Assembly: GCA_049596955.1 (NCBI GenBank)
Contig: JBMYMD010000007.1
Span: 42,026 to 106,025 of the forward strand
Length of the DNA: 64,000 bases
Direction: 5' to 3'
Source of the DNA: UBA3478 sp049596955
Lineage (GTDB): Bacteria > Bacteroidota > Bacteroidia > Flavobacteriales > Flavobacteriaceae
The notes below the pieces were generated by a model, which made no database searches, had not been told where the DNA came from, and saw nothing but the letters and a program-made list of their open reading frames with translations. Of this stretch, positions 42,153 through 50,747 are shown piece after piece; within the stretch, counting starts at the first letter, position 1; the number at the start of each line of letters is the position of its first letter. The translations under genes and the position numbers were made by a program.

Positions 42153-42626
42153 TTAATTATCTATCAATTGAGCAAACCATTCATACAACTCTCCTTTTGT
42201 AATGTTTGCTCCTTTTTCAATAAGTTCAAATTTATCCAAATTTGGATTATCACTGTATTTTTTTGTCGCTGTTAAATACTCTACTGCATCGTCTTGGTAA
42301 TTTTTCTTAAACCATGCAAAACCAGAGGCTGAACTCAAATCAATTCTCGGGTTAAAAACTTTAATTGCAATCAAGTGCATACCATCATCTTCTAACTTGA
42401 ACAGATGTATGTGTTGAGCCGAAATCTGCTCTAAGTATTTCAGATTGCTCAGTACCCCTTTCCAAATTAAATCACTAAACTGATCTAAGTGCTCATCCAC
42501 TTGATCTAAACGATTTTCCTTGTATTCAGTCCACATGTCTGAGGTGATTCCTTGTACTGACAAATAATTGATAAACTCGTCTGAAAGGGATTCAAGTTGT
42601 TCTTTTGTTAGTCTTCTGTATTTCAT
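42153..42626 (-). CDS. DUF6495-like conserved hypothetical protein
   Basis: A 157-residue soluble protein with a helical N-terminal part (YRRLTKEQLESLSDEFINYL) followed by a beta-type core (AQHIHLFKLE, HLIAIKVFNP) and the WFKK / LTATKKYSDNP segments. I recall such proteins beside hisS in flavobacteria as DUF6495; function unknown. Remarkably, the terminator of the upstream rpsF-rpsR-rplI operon ends 2 nt before its start codon, so there is no room for a separate promoter between them. It is 8 bp before hisS. Confidence 0.75.
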   Translation of the reverse strand: MKYRRLTKEQLESLSDEFINYLSVQGITSDMWTEYKENRLDQVDEHLDQFSDLIWKGVLSNLKYLEQISAQHIHLFKLEDDGMHLIAIKVFNPRIDLSSASGFAWFKKNYQDDAVEYLTATKKYSDNPNLDKFELIEKGANITKGELYEWFAQLIDN

Positions 42627-42628
42627 AT

Positions 42629-42652
42629 AAAAAAAGGGGCACTAGGCCCCTT
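42629..42652 (-). terminator. Strong intrinsic terminator after rplI
   Basis: On the minus strand AAGGGGC (42652-42646), loop CTAGT, GCCCCTT (42640-42634) then a seven-T tract (42635-42629). A 7-bp GC-rich stem is strong for this AT-rich genome. The T tract ends 2 nt before the ATG of the DUF6495-like gene (42626). Confidence 0.88.
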
Positions 42653-42672
42653 AAACATAAAAATAAATTTAT

Positions 42673-43125
42673 TTACTTGGCCTCAGGCACAACTTCAAAA
42701 TTCAAACTTGCCATCACCTCTCGGTGCAACCTAACTTGAGCAGTATATGAACCTGTTCTCTTTACAGATCCACCCTGAACCAAAATATATTTTTTATCAA
42801 TTGTTTCGTTCTGCTTAGATAAAGCCTCAGCTAAATCAATACTGCCAACTGAACCGAACAATTTATCTCCAGCACCCACTTTCGCAAATATTTTGAGTGA
42901 TAATTGATTGATTCGATTCGCAACTTCTTGAGCGTCAGCTATAATTTTAGCTTCTTTGTGAGCACGCTGCTTTAAATTTTCTGCATGAACTTTTTTAGCA
43001 GAGGCAGTAGCTAGGACAGCCAAACCTTTTGGGATTAGAAAGTTTCTTCCGTACCCATTTTTGACCTCAACGATGTCATCTTTGAATCCGAGGTTCTGTA
43101 CGTCTGATTTTAGTATAATTTCCAT
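42673..43125 (-). CDS. rplI: 50S ribosomal protein L9
   Basis: A 150-residue ribosomal protein. The N-terminal rRNA-binding domain contains the L9 signature DVQNLGFKDDIVEVKNGYGRNFLIPKG (quoted only in part: GFKDDIVEVKNGYGRNFLIP), followed by a long connecting helix rich in Ala, Lys and Glu and the C-terminal domain with KLFGSVGSIDLAEAL. Length is typical. It is the third gene of the rpsF-rpsR-rplI operon, 13 bp after rpsR, and is followed by a strong terminator. Confidence 0.97.
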   Translation of the reverse strand: MEIILKSDVQNLGFKDDIVEVKNGYGRNFLIPKGLAVLATASAKKVHAENLKQRAHKEAKIIADAQEVANRINQLSLKIFAKVGAGDKLFGSVGSIDLAEALSKQNETIDKKYILVQGGSVKRTGSYTAQVRLHREVMASLNFEVVPEAK

Positions 43126-43138
43126 AGTACGCTCTGTA

Positions 43139-43435
43139 TTATTTTAACATATCGCCAACATAAGGCATTAATGCCAAATGTCTTGCTCGTTTAATTGCTT
43201 GTGACACTTTTCTCTGGTATTTCAAAGAAGTACCTGTTAATCTGCGAGGTAATATTTTACCCTGCTCATTTACTAATTTCATCAAAAAGTCAGGATCCTT
43301 GTAATCGATGTACTTGATTCCTGATTTTTGAAAACGACAATATTTCTTTTGTTTTTGGGTATCTATTTTAAGCGGTGTCAAATATCTGATTTCACCGTCT
43401 TTTTTTCCTTTTGCTTGTTGATCTAATGTTGACAT
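43139..43435 (-). CDS. rpsR: 30S ribosomal protein S18
   Basis: A 98-residue ribosomal protein. The S18 signature KYCRFQKSGIKYIDYKDPDFL (short form YIDYKDPDFL) is followed by LVNEQGKILPRRLTGTSLKYQRKVSQAIKRARHLALMPY, the conserved basic helix of S18 (core GKILPRRLTGT, KYQRKVSQAIKRARHLALMPY cited in part). The extra Lys/Asp-rich N-terminal segment of about 25 residues is common in Bacteroidota. Located 2 bp after rpsF and 13 bp before rplI. Confidence 0.97.
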   Translation of the reverse strand: MSTLDQQAKGKKDGEIRYLTPLKIDTQKQKKYCRFQKSGIKYIDYKDPDFLMKLVNEQGKILPRRLTGTSLKYQRKVSQAIKRARHLALMPYVGDMLK

Positions 43436-43437
43436 AA

Positions 43438-43773
43438 TTAAGCGGTTTTATTTTTTTTTCTTCTTTTTTCAGCCCACTCTACAGCGTACTTATCTAACTT
43501 GACAGTAAGATAGCGCATTACTCTCTCATCTCTTCTGTACTCTAATTCGAAGTCAGTGATAACGTCAGCTGATCCAGTAAATTCAAATAAGTGATAAAAT
43601 CCACTTTTTTTATTTTGGATTGGGTAGGCCAATTTTTTGAGGCCCCAATCTTCTTTAGCCACCATTGAGCAACCTTTTCCTTTGAGAAAGTCCTCAAATT
43701 TCTTTACTGTTTCCTCTATCTGTGTCTCTGATAGAACGGGATTTAATATGAAAACAGTTTCATAATTATTCAT
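43438..43773 (-). CDS. rpsF: 30S ribosomal protein S6
   Basis: A 111-residue ribosomal protein of the central 30S domain, partner of S18. The ferredoxin-like fold starts NNYETVFILNPVLSE and continues with WGLKKLAYPIQNKKSGFYHLFEF (core KKLAYPIQNKKSGFY) and RRDERVMRYLTVKL. The C-terminal tail is lysine/arginine-rich. It is the first gene of the rpsF-rpsR-rplI operon. The 178 bp before it are shared with the divergent LytTR regulator; only one-mismatch -7 elements (for example TAATTTCG) were found for rpsF. Confidence 0.97.
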   Translation of the reverse strand: MNNYETVFILNPVLSETQIEETVKKFEDFLKGKGCSMVAKEDWGLKKLAYPIQNKKSGFYHLFEFTGSADVITDFELEYRRDERVMRYLTVKLDKYAVEWAEKRRKKNKTA

Positions 43774-43861
43774 AATATTGTTTTTAAAATGAGTGCGAAA
43801 TTAACAAAAAGATATCAGATATAGAAATAAATATCTTCTCCTGGTTTTATACTTTTTTTTA

Positions 43862-43887
43862 AATCTTTGCGTTATAGTTTTTATAAC
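43862..43887 (+). promoter_or_regulatory. Possible promoter and dyad upstream of the LytTR regulator
   Basis: AATCTTTG (43862-43869) is one mismatch from TAnnTTTG. It is followed immediately by an inverted repeat GTTATA-gtttt-TATAAC (43871-43887), which would lie at the transcription start. The arrangement suits a repressor or self-regulatory site, but it is not strong evidence. Confidence 0.3.
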
Positions 43888-43951
43888 CCTATAAACAATT
43901 CGACTGAGGGGTTGCAAAAGCAGTTCTGAAGTCCGTAAAAGAGTAGAGACC

Positions 43952-44644
43952 ATGAAATTAAAAACTATTATTGTTGATGATTCAACTATGCAGAGAATGG
44001 CGATTTCCAAACTCGTAAGCAAACACCCACAATTGAATCTCATTGCAGAGTACAGCAATGCAATTGAAGCGAGGAATGCGCTTAAAAATTATGAAATCGA
44101 TCTTATATTCCTGGATATTGAAATGCCCATTATCAATGGATTCGATTTATTAGAAGCTCTCGACAACCCACCACAGGTCGTTTTAATTACTGGCAAAACA
44201 GACTATGCCTTAAAGGCATTTGACTATGATGTAACTGACTACCTGCACAAACCTATAACTCCAACTCGCTTTGACGCCTCCGTTCGAAGAGTAGTAAGTC
44301 GAGTGCAAAGCAATACGATTAATGAAGAAAACGAGGAACACATTTTTGTGAAAAGCAACTTAAAAAAGAAGAAAGTTTTCTTAAATCAAATCAAATGGGT
44401 TGAAGCCCTAGGAGATTATATAAAATTAGTGACCGACGAATCAAACGTCGTTATTCTCTCAACAATGAAAGCTTTTGAAAGACAGCTGCCAGAAGACAAG
44501 TTTCTAAGAATTCACAAATCTTACATTGTAAACCTAGACCGAATTCAACGCTTCAATTCTAAAAATGTTGAGATTGAAAATCACTCGATACCTTTGAGTA
44601 GAAACAAAAAGCTAGCTTTGACCGAAGCACTGACAAGCATTTAA
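43952..44644 (+). CDS. LytTR-family response regulator
   Basis: A 230-residue two-component regulator. The receiver domain (about residues 1-120) has the acidic pair Asp9/Asp10, the phosphoacceptor Asp55 in IFLDIEMP, and Lys100 in LHKP. The C-terminal LytTR DNA-binding domain (about 135-230) has HIFVKSNLKKKKV, WVEALGDYIKL and FLRIHKSYIVNLDRI. No sensor kinase is next to it: it stands alone between the rpsF operon (divergent) and priA (convergent, 4-bp overlap). Its usual partners are 7TM or LytS-type histidine kinases, to be sought elsewhere in the genome. Confidence 0.95.
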   Translation: MKLKTIIVDDSTMQRMAISKLVSKHPQLNLIAEYSNAIEARNALKNYEIDLIFLDIEMPIINGFDLLEALDNPPQVVLITGKTDYALKAFDYDVTDYLHKPITPTRFDASVRRVVSRVQSNTINEENEEHIFVKSNLKKKKVFLNQIKWVEALGDYIKLVTDESNVVILSTMKAFERQLPEDKFLRIHKSYIVNLDRIQRFNSKNVEIENHSIPLSRNKKLALTEALTSI

Positions 44645-47085
44645 ATATGGTCTATGTGATACGCTAGACGAACACCTTGAAAAGTTCCAATAGCGTTAAA
44701 CGAATTTTCCATTCTTTTTAATTGTTTACGAAGATCTAGTAAGTTTCGCTCCTTGTGTATCTTAATAATGATATTCTGTAAATACCAGTTTCTAATGCGA
44801 CTAACAGCCGGAGCCTGAGGTCCCAAAACAATTATTCCTGGAATTCGTTTATAGGCTGAAACGAGATATTGAGCAGCCCTAAGGTTAGTTTCAAAGTTTT
44901 TCGATTTTGTTTGAATTCGAATGATTTTGACGTGTGGCGGATATTGAAATTGTATACGCTCGTTGAGTTCAGAAGACGTTATCGCATTTAAATTATAATC
45001 TACCGCCCATTGCAGTACGGGGTGATGAGGATCAAAACTTTGCGCATAAAGCATAGCATTGCCTTCAACTGAATCACTTCGCCCTGCCCTACCAGCTAAT
45101 TGAATTAATCGTTGAAAGGCCCATTCATGGGCGCGATAATCTTGATTAAATAAAAGTTGGTCGACATTGACCACAGCTACTAATCCTACATTTAAAAAAT
45201 CAATCCCTCGACTCAAAACTTGTGTTCCAACAAGCATATGAATTTCATTACTGTTAAAGGCTTCAATGATTTTCATTCCAGAATCCTTTCTTGAGCTACT
45301 TGAACGATCAAATCGCTCAATAGTATGATCTGGGTAAAGTTCTTTTAATTGCATTTGAATTTGCTCCACCCCTATACCTTTATAATCTATCTGATCTGAT
45401 TTACAGACCGAACAGCTTCGTTTAATTCCCTCTTCAAATCCACAATAATGACATATCAAAGCTTGTCGATGTTGATAAAAGGTTAATTTCACATCGCAAT
45501 TCGGACATTCTGGACTATGGCCACAGCTGTTACATTGCATAAAACTTGCATAGCCTTTTCTGTTTTGAAAAAAAAGCACTTGATTACCATTAGCTAAGAC
45601 CTCATCGACTTTAGACAATAATTCTCTTGAAAAAACGCCTTGCATTTGTTTCTTCTTGTAGGCACTTTTTAAATCAACTAAATAAATACCAGTTCTCGGT
45701 CTACGACTGTATGAGACATCTAAACTTACTTTAGCAAATTTGTTTTGAGTTTCGTCTTTTCGATTGGCTTTCCAAAAAACGTCAAAAGAAGGAGTAGCTG
45801 TACCCAGTAAAGCAGAGGCGTTCAGCATTTTAGACAGATATAGCGCAGCGTCTCGAGCATGATATCTGGGTGAAGGATCTTGTTGTTTATAAGACTGTTC
45901 GTGTTCTTCATCTACAACAACTAAACCTAAATTTTTGAAGGGCAAAAAAACTGAAGACCTCGTTCCAATAACGATAAAAGCTTCATCTGAAGCATTAATG
46001 GTTTTCCAGATCTCGACTAGCTCAGATGAACTTCTCTTAGAATTATATAGTAAGCATTGATTCGGAAAACGCTTGACGAACCTAGAAAATAATTCTGCAG
46101 AAAGACTCAATTCAGGAGTTAGAATAAGAACGTGTTTTTTTCTTTGTAGAAAGTGTTCGGCTAGCTGCATATAAACAACACTTTTACCAGAACCAGATAC
46201 GGCCTGAAATAGAACATTGCGTTTTTGAGCAAAGGCTAAAAGAATTTTGTCATAAGCAAGCCTCTGGTCCTGAGTAAGTTCAAATAAAAATTCAGCTGCT
46301 CTATCATCAAATAAAATTCTGGATTTTTCAATTTCTTCGATGTAGAATATGTTTTTTTTAACCAGTTGCTTCAAAATAGTTCTTGACGTACCAGCAACTT
46401 TAAGAAGGCTTTTAACTGGTATTTGGTCAGCATCGCGCCTCAACTGAAAAAACGACATTAACAGGCTTCTTTGAGCTGGGGCACGGTGTACCATATCCAG
46501 ATAAGTAGTAAGCTCCTTTTCATCGGTGAGCCCCACAAATTCCTCAAACTTAACCTTGTATTTATCTACAACCATGTCTTTTCTTTCTATCAGGTTTTGT
46601 TCAATTAATTTTGAAGCAATTTTTATCGGATTTTTGACCTCTAAAAACTGTGTGATATCACCTAAACTTAGCTCAGTCTTTTCGAGAGCCTCACACAACA
46701 AATATGATTTTTCATCAAGTTGGCCTTTTGTACGCCAATCTAGGTTTTTCAACCTCATGATCGTCTGATTCTCTAACAATAAAGCAGATGGCAAAGCCGC
46801 TTTCATCACCTCACCTATTGTACTCATATAGTATTGAGCAATCCACAACCAAAATTGCATGTGCACGACATCGACAATGGGTTCAGTATCGATACTATTT
46901 TCAATTGGTTTTATGTCATAATCAGGTTTTTCTTCGTGAACTTTAGTTACTAAAGCAGCATACCGCTTATGTCGACCAAAAGAAACCTCAACACGACACC
47001 CTACTTGTAGCTGTTCATCTTCAATAGCATAAGTATACGTTCGGTCAAGAGCTAAAGGAAGAATTACTTCAACATATCTGCTCAT
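44641..47085 (-). CDS. priA: Primosomal protein N' (replication restart helicase PriA)
   Basis: An 814-residue SF2 helicase that reloads the replisome at stalled forks. The N-terminal DNA-binding domain (from YVEVILPLALDRTYTY) is followed by Walker A QAVSGSGKSVVYM, with GSGKS in place of the more common GSGKT, and the DEEH box VVVDEEHEQSYKQ. The four-plus-four cysteine zinc sites include MQCNSCGHSPECPNC and CHYCGFEEG...CSVCKS. The helicase C-terminal part has GTQVLSRGIDF and LIQLAGRAGRSD. Length is typical. It lies 11 bp after the YihY gene on the same strand. Confidence 0.96.
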   Translation of the reverse strand: MSRYVEVILPLALDRTYTYAIEDEQLQVGCRVEVSFGRHKRYAALVTKVHEEKPDYDIKPIENSIDTEPIVDVVHMQFWLWIAQYYMSTIGEVMKAALPSALLLENQTIMRLKNLDWRTKGQLDEKSYLLCEALEKTELSLGDITQFLEVKNPIKIASKLIEQNLIERKDMVVDKYKVKFEEFVGLTDEKELTTYLDMVHRAPAQRSLLMSFFQLRRDADQIPVKSLLKVAGTSRTILKQLVKKNIFYIEEIEKSRILFDDRAAEFLFELTQDQRLAYDKILLAFAQKRNVLFQAVSGSGKSVVYMQLAEHFLQRKKHVLILTPELSLSAELFSRFVKRFPNQCLLYNSKRSSSELVEIWKTINASDEAFIVIGTRSSVFLPFKNLGLVVVDEEHEQSYKQQDPSPRYHARDAALYLSKMLNASALLGTATPSFDVFWKANRKDETQNKFAKVSLDVSYSRRPRTGIYLVDLKSAYKKKQMQGVFSRELLSKVDEVLANGNQVLFFQNRKGYASFMQCNSCGHSPECPNCDVKLTFYQHRQALICHYCGFEEGIKRSCSVCKSDQIDYKGIGVEQIQMQLKELYPDHTIERFDRSSSSRKDSGMKIIEAFNSNEIHMLVGTQVLSRGIDFLNVGLVAVVNVDQLLFNQDYRAHEWAFQRLIQLAGRAGRSDSVEGNAMLYAQSFDPHHPVLQWAVDYNLNAITSSELNERIQFQYPPHVKIIRIQTKSKNFETNLRAAQYLVSAYKRIPGIIVLGPQAPAVSRIRNWYLQNIIIKIHKERNLLDLRKQLKRMENSFNAIGTFQGVRLAYHIDHI

Positions 47086-47096
47086 ACCTCTTTAAA

Positions 47097-48071
47097 TCAA
47101 GTAGTTGTAGATTTCTGAGTGCTTCGTTTTAAACTTGTCAATGAAGCGTTTAATTCAAAACCTAGAAGCAAGACATTTGAATTAAGCCAAATAAAAAGCA
47201 TTAAAATCAAAAGACCTCCTAAAGCCCCGTAAAGTTCATTGTACGAAGCGAATTTTTCGACATAGACTCCAAATCCCCATGAAGTGAAATAAAACAAAAC
47301 AGTAGTCATAAGTGCTCCCGGAGAAAAAAAACGGATTTTTCTACCCTCCACTGTTCCAAAAAAATACAATAATGAGATTGCAAAGTAAGTCAATCCTGCA
47401 AAAAAGAAATTTTTGGCGAGCATATCCCAGAAGTTAATTTGATACTCTTCATTCACCCCTAGTTCAGTAAAATAATTCGTGGCCTGTTTCACAAAATAGA
47501 ATTCAACATAGAAAAAAGTGACAGCAGATATGATCACGAGTAATGACAAGATCAAACCTACCATTAGAGCATAAGCGTATTGCTTTAAAAAATTTCGACT
47601 TAAAGCCACGTGATACGAATACTCAAAGCCACTAAATATGGCATTTACACCATTGGCCACCAAAAAAATAGAGAGCATAAAAGAGGATGAGAGTATCCCC
47701 CCTTTTTTTTGATCTTTGAGTTGAGCGTAAATATCGCCAAAATATTCACTTGTTGCATCCGGTAAAAAAGACTCTAAAAAAAGTAAAAACTGCAAATCAA
47801 AATTTTGATTTTCCAATTTAATCAGTGGTATCAAATAAGGAAAAAGGGTAATTAGAAAAATTAACAGAGGAAAAAGGGCCATAAATAAGCTAAATGCGAT
47901 AGAACTCGCTCGAGAAGACAAGGCTCCTCTCATAATACCTATAGTATACAATTCGAGTAGTGTATAAATTGACAAACCTTCAAATCCAGGCAGTTTTATT
48001 TTTTTTAAAAAGGAGAACAATTCCTTTACATAGGGCCACTGATCAAATGGTTTTTTCCAAAACTCTTTCAC
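47097..48071 (-). CDS. YihY/UPF0761 family inner-membrane protein
   Basis: A 324-residue protein with six hydrophobic segments. It has family features such as SSRASSIAFSLFMALFPLLIFLI near the start (core RASSIAFSLFMALFP), the GVNAIFSGFEYSYH region, and the C-terminal YGALGGLLILMLFIWLNSNVLLLGFELNA (cited in part). The family was once misnamed ribonuclease BN; its role is unknown. The frame starts at GTG since an in-frame stop lies upstream without any ATG. It lies 11 bp before priA. Confidence 0.9.
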   Translation of the reverse strand: MKEFWKKPFDQWPYVKELFSFLKKIKLPGFEGLSIYTLLELYTIGIMRGALSSRASSIAFSLFMALFPLLIFLITLFPYLIPLIKLENQNFDLQFLLFLESFLPDATSEYFGDIYAQLKDQKKGGILSSSFMLSIFLVANGVNAIFSGFEYSYHVALSRNFLKQYAYALMVGLILSLLVIISAVTFFYVEFYFVKQATNYFTELGVNEEYQINFWDMLAKNFFFAGLTYFAISLLYFFGTVEGRKIRFFSPGALMTTVLFYFTSWGFGVYVEKFASYNELYGALGGLLILMLFIWLNSNVLLLGFELNASLTSLKRSTQKSTTT

Positions 48072-48333
48072 TATTGTTGGAATTTTATACTAATTACTCT
48101 GACTCGTCGAAATCGCCTTACACGTTTCAATCGAAATACTATGCACTTGTCATGCTTTACAAATTTAGAGAACATAAGCATTCTTTTAGTCCTCATTTCC
48201 ACCTATTTCACTATTTTAAAGATGAATTGAAAAATATGATTCTACTCCAATGCACCAAATAGCATCCAATTACTTTACCTTTAAACCCTAACTATAAATC
48301 GAATTTTAACTTGATGTTTAACTTAGAAATCAA

Positions 48334-48801
48334 ATGAAAATCAGCATATTAGCTATTGGAAGAACCGATGAAGATACCATAAAGACACTGATAGACAAAT
48401 ACAGTAAACGACTTGAAAGATTTTGTCAATTTGAATTTAAGACATTAGCCGATGTGAACAGAAAACTAGCTGTTGAGCAGCAAAAGAAAAAAGAAGCTGA
48501 ACTTTTTTTAAAGCACATTAAAAAGAATCAACACATCATCTTACTAGATGAAAGAGGAAAGATGTTTTCTTCTATTGAATTTTCAAAGTGGATTGCAAAG
48601 AAAGGTGTTCAAAGTGAGAGCAATCTAATATTTTTAATTGGCGGCCCCTATGGTTTTGACAACAGCATTTATCAATTAAATCACGAAAAAATATCCCTGT
48701 CCAAAATGACTTTTTCACATCAAATGGTAAGACCTTTTGTCATAGAACAAATTTACAGGGGGTTCAGCATTATAAACCGTTTACCATATCACCATCAATA
48801 G
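48334..48801 (+). CDS. rlmH: 23S rRNA (pseudouridine1915-N3)-methyltransferase RlmH
   Basis: A 155-residue SPOUT methyltransferase acting on pseudouridine 1915 in helix 69 of 23S rRNA. Motifs are: MKISILAIGRTDE start, YSKRLERFCQFEF, IILLDERGKMFSS, LIFLIGGPYGFD (SAM-binding knot), and the C-terminal RPFVIEQIYRGFSIINRLPYHHQ (cited by its end, INRLPYHH). Complete C-terminus and typical length. It is divergent from YihY across about 260 bp and ends 3 bp before the convergent serB-serA gene. Confidence 0.97.
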   Translation: MKISILAIGRTDEDTIKTLIDKYSKRLERFCQFEFKTLADVNRKLAVEQQKKKEAELFLKHIKKNQHIILLDERGKMFSSIEFSKWIAKKGVQSESNLIFLIGGPYGFDNSIYQLNHEKISLSKMTFSHQMVRPFVIEQIYRGFSIINRLPYHHQ

Positions 48802-48804
48802 TGA

Positions 48805-50688
48805 TTAGTACAAGATTCTAAGCTTAATAGTGTGTCTAATTTCCTTTAATGCATCAATGACTTTTTCATCATAGGAGTTACTAATATCTGTAATTACGTA
48901 ACCAACTTCGTTGTCAGTTGACAAATATTGTCCAGATATATTTAACCCATATGAAGCCAAAACATTATTTATTTCAGCCATAACACCTGGTACGTTTTTG
49001 TGAATATGCAAAAAGCGGTGAGCATTATCTTGTTTTGGTAATCGGATGTTAGGAAAGTTTACCGCATCTACTGTACTTCCGGAGTTGATATAACCCATGA
49101 TTTTTCGTGGCACGAAATCTGCGATATCTTTTTGAGCTTCAAATGTGCTTCCTCCGATGTGTGGTGTTAAAATCACATTAGACAAACCTGCCAGAGAGTG
49201 ATCGTAATTTCCATTAGCAAGAGGCTCTACGGGAAAAACATCCAATGCCGCACCAGCCAGGTGCTCACTTCTTAAAGATTGCTCAAGGGCGTCAATATCT
49301 ACAACAAAGCCTCTAGAGAGATTGATTAAGTAAGATCCCTTTTTCATCATTTTGAGTTCTCTCTCCCCGATTAACTTATTATTCTTTCTATTGTCGTCAA
49401 CATGAAGACTCACAACATCTGATTCCCTTAAAATTTGCTCCATGCTATTACATTTCACTGCATTTCCAATGGCTAATTGGTCATCGATGTCGTAAAAATA
49501 CACTCTCATTCCAATAGCTTCTGCCAGTACAGATAGTTGTTTACCTATATTTCCATAGCCTATGATTCCCAGCTTTTTATGTCGAATTTCTTGAGCGCCT
49601 TTTGCCGTTTTATTCCATTTGTTTTGATGCATTTCTTGACTTCGAGGAAAAATAGATCTCATCAACATCACAATTTGACCTATTGCCAACTCAACGACAG
49701 AACGCGTATTGCTATAAGGCGCATTAAAAACAATAACACCTCTCTCTTTACATGCCTCTAAATCAATTTGAGTGGTTCCTATACAGAATGCACTAACAAC
49801 GAGCAATTTATCAGCAGCGTCAAGAATTTTTTGCGTCACCTGAGTTTTGGATCGAATACCCAAGACATGAACACCTTTAATTTTCTTCAACAATTCTTCT
49901 TCACCGAGGCTTGTGCTAATCAATTCAACACTAAAACCATCTTTAGACAATCTGTTGTAAGCATCTTGATGTATATTTTCAAGAAGTAAAATTTTAATTC
50001 TATTTTTTGGATAAGAAATTTTTCGAGGCAACTTGTTGATATATAAAAATTCGTCTAAACTATTGGTAATAAAATCGGCATTGACAACCGCTTTTTCACG
50101 GTTTACATTTTCGGTATATGCAAAAAATTTATCTGCTACACCAGCTTCTCTCATGACATAATCACTATACCCATCACCGATAACTTGAATTTCTCCAGGT
50201 AAATTCAGTTGTTTAAGGCAGTCTATCTTACCATTGTGTTTTGAAAGCACATTGGTTTTGTCGAAACCAATAATATATCCTTTATCGTCAAAAGTGAAGG
50301 TATTCGCACTAACACAATCAGAAGCAATACCAAAGCGTTCTTCCACTATAGGATCAATAAACTCTTTAAAACCGCAAGAAATGACCTTAATTTGATCTTT
50401 GTGAGATTTGAAAAAATCGACATTTCTATTAAATGACTCTGATATTTTTTCTTCTAAACGCGAGATTAATTCTGTAAGATCGTCTCTGTGCGCATTGAGT
50501 AGTTTAATTCTTCGCTCTAATGACTCTGTAAACGATATGTCCCCATCAATTCCTAGATTGGTAATTTGCTTAATCTCGTTTATAACCTCGTCGCGCTCTG
50601 GTTTGTCTTTTAAAACGATTTCTGCAAGAATATCAAGGGCCTCGACTTGAGTTATTGTACTGTCGAAATCAAAAATATATGTGGTCAT
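48805..50688 (-). CDS. Fused phosphoserine phosphatase / D-3-phosphoglycerate dehydrogenase
   Basis: A 627-residue fusion of SerB-like and SerA-like enzymes. The N-terminal HAD domain (about residues 1-215) has the nucleophile motif DFDST (Asp7, Asp9) and the GDGYSDYVM motif IV. The dehydrogenase domain (about 237-540) has the NAD-binding GIIGYGNIGKQLSVLAE, the INLSRGFVVD motif, and LTPHIGGSTFEAQ. A C-terminal ACT domain (about 555-627, HKNVPGVMAEINNVLASYGLNI, cited in part) suggests serine feedback. It combines the first and third steps of serine biosynthesis; serC is not in the window. Ends 3 bp from convergent rlmH. Confidence 0.93.
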   Translation of the reverse strand: MTTYIFDFDSTITQVEALDILAEIVLKDKPERDEVINEIKQITNLGIDGDISFTESLERRIKLLNAHRDDLTELISRLEEKISESFNRNVDFFKSHKDQIKVISCGFKEFIDPIVEERFGIASDCVSANTFTFDDKGYIIGFDKTNVLSKHNGKIDCLKQLNLPGEIQVIGDGYSDYVMREAGVADKFFAYTENVNREKAVVNADFITNSLDEFLYINKLPRKISYPKNRIKILLLENIHQDAYNRLSKDGFSVELISTSLGEEELLKKIKGVHVLGIRSKTQVTQKILDAADKLLVVSAFCIGTTQIDLEACKERGVIVFNAPYSNTRSVVELAIGQIVMLMRSIFPRSQEMHQNKWNKTAKGAQEIRHKKLGIIGYGNIGKQLSVLAEAIGMRVYFYDIDDQLAIGNAVKCNSMEQILRESDVVSLHVDDNRKNNKLIGERELKMMKKGSYLINLSRGFVVDIDALEQSLRSEHLAGAALDVFPVEPLANGNYDHSLAGLSNVILTPHIGGSTFEAQKDIADFVPRKIMGYINSGSTVDAVNFPNIRLPKQDNAHRFLHIHKNVPGVMAEINNVLASYGLNISGQYLSTDNEVGYVITDISNSYDEKVIDALKEIRHTIKLRILY

Positions 50689-50724
50689 TATCTAGTGTGC
50701 TTCGAATGGTTTAATTATCGAGCA

Positions 50725-50732
50725 CAAATGTA
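50725..50732 (-). promoter_or_regulatory. Candidate -7 promoter element of the serB-serA fusion gene
   Basis: On the minus strand TACATTTG (50732-50725) matches TAnnTTTG exactly and lies 36 bp before the ATG. No TTG was found at the expected 17-23 nt spacing. Confidence 0.45.
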
Positions 50733-50747
50733 CCAAATCAAAAGCAT

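Noticed and set aside
47960..48262. Plus-strand 100-codon frame upstream of rlmH
   Set aside because: Its first third is antisense to the YihY coding region; the remainder has no recognisable pattern and no terminator or promoter.
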